Origin: Porphyromonas sp. oral taxon 278 str. W7784
GTDB taxonomy: Bacteria; Bacteroidota; Bacteroidia; Bacteroidales; Porphyromonadaceae
Assembly: GCF_000467855.2 (NCBI RefSeq)
Contig: NZ_KI259244.1
Coordinates: 18,504-82,503, forward strand
Direction: 5' to 3'
DNA length: 64,000 nucleotides
In this document: piece by piece, positions 61,615 to 64,000 of the stretch
Layout of the letters: the number at the start of each line of letters is the position of its first letter
Numbering within the stretch: the stretch's first letter is position 1
Translations under genes and position numbers: made by a program
The notes under the pieces: model-generated
What the model saw: the letters and a program-made list of their open reading frames with translations, nothing else
Database searches by the model: none
Told to the model about the DNA's origin: nothing

Positions 61615-62181
61615 TTAGATCTTCCCTACGAGGTCGATGCTAGGCGTGAGGGTAGCGTCCCCTTCCTTCCACTTAGCGGGGCAGACCTGACCTGGGTGTT
61701 CGTAGACGAACTTAGCAGCCTTGACCTTGCGAAGGAGCTCGCTAGCGTCACGACCGATACCGTTGTCATGGATCTCAGCTACCTTGAGGACACCGTCGGG
61801 GTTGTAGAGGAAGGTACCACGGTAAGCCTGGCCAGCCTCTTCGATCATGACCCCGTGAGCACGAGCTAGGTCGAAGGTCATGTCGGCAAGCATCGTATAC
61901 TCGATCTTGGCGATCGTATCCGTAGCATCAGCCCAAGCCTTGTGGACGAAGTGGGAGTCCGTGCTTACGGAGAAGACTTCTACACCGAGGCTCTGAAGCT
62001 CTGCGTAGTGATCCTGAAGGTCAGCAAGCTCCGTAGGGCAAACGAAGGTGAAGTCACCAGGATAGAAGAAGAGGATGCTCCACTTACCCTTGAGGTCTTC
62101 GCTTGATACTTCGAAGAAGCCCTTATCCTTGCGGAAGGCGTTCACCTTAAATTCGGGGAGCTGGCTGTTGATGATGCTCAT
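61615..62181 (-). CDS. ahpC: Alkyl hydroperoxide reductase subunit C (peroxiredoxin)
   Basis: A 188-residue 2-Cys peroxiredoxin. Peroxidatic Cys 48 in FTFVCPTEL, resolving Cys 167 in HPGQVCPAKW, and the YF-type C-terminal helix. First gene of the ahpC-ahpF operon. In P. gingivalis the homologous locus is OxyR-controlled; I see no clear OxyR site to confirm that here. Promoter at 62241-62248. Confidence 0.98.
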   Translation of the reverse strand: MSIINSQLPEFKVNAFRKDKGFFEVSSEDLKGKWSILFFYPGDFTFVCPTELADLQDHYAELQSLGVEVFSVSTDSHFVHKAWADATDTIAKIEYTMLADMTFDLARAHGVMIEEAGQAYRGTFLYNPDGVLKVAEIHDNGIGRDASELLRKVKAAKFVYEHPGQVCPAKWKEGDATLTPSIDLVGKI

Positions 62182-62240
62182 AGTCTTAAGTTCTTAATTC
62201 AATTTGGATGATGATGGTACTGCAGTACCTGATTTGCCTG

Positions 62241-62248
62241 CAAAGGTA
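62241..62248 (-). promoter_or_regulatory. -7 box of ahpC-ahpF
   Basis: CAAAGGTA reads TACCTTTG, 60 bp before the ahpC ATG. Confidence 0.65.
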
Positions 62249-62397
62249 GAGGAAGAAGCTTCGCCCTCCAATTCGTTCTATTTATTCACAGATAAACGCC
62301 ATGTATCACCCGCCCTTTTCAGAGCTCTTTTTTAGGGGGTCTTCCCCCTAGGAAAGGGGCTCGTCGGGAGCGGATCTACAGAAGGGGTCAAAAAAAA

Positions 62398-62489
62398 CCT
62401 ACTGTGGGTCGTCGATGCGACCCACGGTAGGTCGCATCGACGACCTACTGTAGGTTTTTTCGACGACCTACCGTAGGGTCTTTTTGGGG
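62398..62489. repeat. Family A array, locus 5 (four units)
   Basis: Cores at 62398, 62421, 62444 and 62467, all 23 bp apart, in the 453-bp gap between ahpC and the FHA gene. The leader side AAAAAAACCTAC and the tail side GTAGGGTCTTTTT are an inverted pair. Confidence 0.9.
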
Positions 62490-62599
62490 GTCAAAGAACG
62501 AAGGGGAGAAAGCGAGCGGAGGGGAAGAAGAAACACCCCTGGGAGTGGCCTTCTTGGGGCTAGCGCCCTGAGCATTTGGTTTCAGTTATTCCTTCGCTT

Positions 62600-62622
62600 G
62601 GGGGGAAGAGGGAGCTTCCCCC
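62600..62622 (-). terminator. Hairpin downstream of the FHA gene
   Basis: GGGGGAAG (62601-62608) / CTTCCCCC (62615-62622) just below the FHA stop at 62635; no U tract. Confidence 0.5.
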
Positions 62623-62634
62623 TCTGAACCAAGG

Positions 62635-63180
62635 CTAAGACTCCTCAATGGAGAGGTCTTCGGAGAGGGGCTCATCACTGAAGATCACCGACGTCGCCCC
62701 TAGGGTCAAGACATCGCCGGCCTGTAGGTAGCGCCATTCACGTGGCTGGAGGAGTTCACCGGCGATGAACGTCCCCACCCGACTATCGTCATCGGCTAGA
62801 GCGAAGCGGAGCTTACCCGTGCGCCCTTCGGTGACCTTGATTATAGCATGATGGCGATCCATACTAGGATCGGAGGTGATGATCGGGATATCCGTCTGGG
62901 TATCCTTGTTGCGTCGGCCTATGCCATTGAGGCCGAGGTAGAGGGGGAAGAGCTGTTTGTAGCCGAAGACATTCTCCACGACGACGAGGTGACCGACAGG
63001 CTGGCGGGGAGCCTTCTTCTCCCCCTTGCCACTGGGCTGACGTAGGCGTAGATTCAGCTGGTGGGTACAGCTCGGGCAGATGAGGGAGAGTCGGTCTCCC
63101 CCCTCGGCACGTAGCTCTTCGATGCGCTCCCTCGTCAGGGGGATCGCCGTATCACACTTGGGGCAAAAGATCTTCTTCAT
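62635..63180 (-). CDS. Zinc-ribbon FHA domain protein
   Basis: A 181-residue protein: N-terminal zinc ribbon with CPKC (Cys 6, 9) and CPSC (Cys 35, 38), a basic linker, then a forkhead-associated phosphothreonine-binding domain (about 78-170; NGIGRRNKDTQTDIPIITSDPSMDRHHAIIKV). ATG at 63178-63180 is chosen over GTG at 63183. It is likely cotranscribed with the S41 protease gene, 11 bp upstream. Ligand unknown. Confidence 0.85.
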   Translation of the reverse strand: MKKIFCPKCDTAIPLTRERIEELRAEGGDRLSLICPSCTHQLNLRLRQPSGKGEKKAPRQPVGHLVVVENVFGYKQLFPLYLGLNGIGRRNKDTQTDIPIITSDPSMDRHHAIIKVTEGRTGKLRFALADDDSRVGTFIAGELLQPREWRYLQAGDVLTLGATSVIFSDEPLSEDLSIEES

Positions 63181-63191
63181 CACCGAGCTTT

Positions 63192-64000
63192 TTACTTGGC
63201 TGAAGCGGTAGAGGTGGGCTGAGTAGCCGGGACAGAGAGGGCCTTGCGGTAGCGTGCCGTATCCCCCAGAAGCGCCTCAGCAGCCTGTACCATCTTGTCC
63301 TCGGAGACACTGCGCTCTAGGGCACCTCTATTGTAATAATAGCGGGTGAGGATGGCGCTCGTCAGGTACTGCTCGATGTAGGGACGATGGTACTGCAGGT
63401 CGTGCTTCAGGTCTGGGACGAAGAGCTTCTGCAGGGTCTCAAAGGCCTCCTTGCTCTTGGTGTAATAGCCCTCGAAGCGTGCTAGTTCCTCGAGCTTCTT
63501 CAGCTCCTTACTGCTCTGACGATCGTAGTCGAACTTCTTGTCGATCATGCGCTGCGAGAAGTCGGCATAGTCAGCGTCCGAGAGCTTGAAGTCCTTAGGA
63601 GCGGGGATGGTGCGATGCTGGCGAACGTAGTCGGTGATCCAGTCAAAGGCATCGTTGCTCGCCCTGAGGTAGTAGACCATCGTAGGGAGGGTATCCACGG
63701 GAAGGGTAATATCTGGCAGGATGCCCCCTGCGTCACGGACCTCTCGCCCAGCACGGGTGTGGAAGACCTTCGTCAGGCTATCGGGCAGGATGGTAGCCCC
63801 CTTGCCTTCACGCAGGGAATGGTAGTCGATACGCTGGATACAGCGCCCGCTGGGGATGTAGTACTTCGCCGTGGTGAGCTTGATCGTCCCGTCGTAGGGG
63901 AGCTGCATGGTCGTCTGCACTAAGCCCTTGCCATAGCTCTTGACTCCCATGACGACAGCACGGTCGAGATCCTGAAGAGCACCGCTGACGATCTCCGACG
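63192..64000 (-). CDS. S41 family C-terminal processing peptidase, C-terminal part (cut by window edge)
   Basis: Partial gene; the reading frame runs through the window end upstream of the Met at 63950. The last visible residues before that, [16 protein letters not shown], followed by [14 protein letters not shown], are the tail of the active-site Ser segment and the region of the catalytic Lys of S41/CtpA proteases. The C-terminal extension (about 200 residues) is rich in Lys/Tyr and lacks clear domain signs. The PDZ and N-terminal parts lie outside the window. Probably periplasmic and cotranscribed with the FHA gene. Confidence 0.85.
   Translation of the reverse strand, partial: SEIVSGALQDLDRAVVMGVKSYGKGLVQTTMQLPYDGTIKLTTAKYYIPSGRCIQRIDYHSLREGKGATILPDSLTKVFHTRAGREVRDAGGILPDITLPVDTLPTMVYYLRASNDAFDWITDYVRQHRTIPAPKDFKLSDADYADFSQRMIDKKFDYDRQSSKELKKLEELARFEGYYTKSKEAFETLQKLFVPDLKHDLQYHRPYIEQYLTSAILTRYYYNRGALERSVSEDKMVQAAEALLGDTARYRKALSVPATQPTSTASAK

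Noticed and set aside
1-64000. tRNA, rRNA or riboswitch genes
   Set aside because: I looked for TTCGAAT-type T loops and long conserved RNA stretches in every gap and found none convincing.

Overview
The window looks like a chromosomal piece of a member of the Bacteroidota, most likely a GC-rich oral Porphyromonas-type organism. The reasons are the ruvA-sprA gene pair with a full-length type IX secretion (T9SS) translocon protein, a secreted protease with a T9SS C-terminal domain, two tandem OmpA proteins resembling P. gingivalis Pgm6/Pgm7, Bacteroidota promoters (TAnnTTTG) in many gaps, and ileS-dksA-lspA synteny. The species call is inference. I see no rRNA, tRNA, prophage, insertion sequence or CRISPR array; almost all genes are housekeeping or cell-envelope genes.

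Layout. 0.3-3.7 kb: nucleobase uptake locus (purine permease, DUF5020 outer-membrane protein, uracil permease, minus strand). 3.8-14.1 kb: an outer-membrane barrel protein, then ruvA-sprA. 14.5-23.1 kb (plus): ileS, dksA-like, lspA, DUF4296 lipoprotein, a small unknown, gltX, waaA. 23.7-28.5 kb: guanidino-hydrolase, then acetate CoA-transferase, trmD and a lipoprotein. 29.1-30.3 kb: an isolated Fic gene in an AT-rich cassette bounded by long direct repeats. 30.7-36.5 kb: HU-like protein, alpha-amylase, patatin, OmpA pair. 36.7-42.2 kb: lipoprotein, clpB, RsiV-like lipoprotein, rsmG. 42.4-47.2 kb (minus): menaquinone methyltransferase, T9SS protease, pdxB, DUF3467. 47.6-49.8 kb: rplS, PCMD lipoprotein, barrel protein. 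50.1-56.4 kb (minus): LTA-synthase-like, MATE, MscS, uvrB. 57-64 kb (minus): large outer-membrane protein, ahpC-ahpF, zinc-ribbon FHA protein and the end of an S41 protease.

The most unusual feature is in the gaps. Many long intergenic regions carry short degenerate tandem arrays, and sequence-unrelated families keep the same 22-23 bp period. Family A (five loci) is a 17-bp palindrome CGACCTACNGTAGGTCG repeated every 23 bp. Family B (eight loci) is built on CAGTAGYGCCTC, also every 23 bp and used in both orientations; one copy lies inside the start of a lipoprotein gene. Two further single-locus arrays (AAGCCTTA; GCCTTAC-type) keep about the same spacing. From memory, the P. gingivalis BrickBuilt MITE also consists of 23-nt tandem units with leader and tail ends, so these may be relatives, but a multi-family 23-bp system around ordinary housekeeping genes deserves attention.

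All coordinates, spacings and identities were counted by hand from the sequence; functions come from recognised motifs and family knowledge, not database searches.
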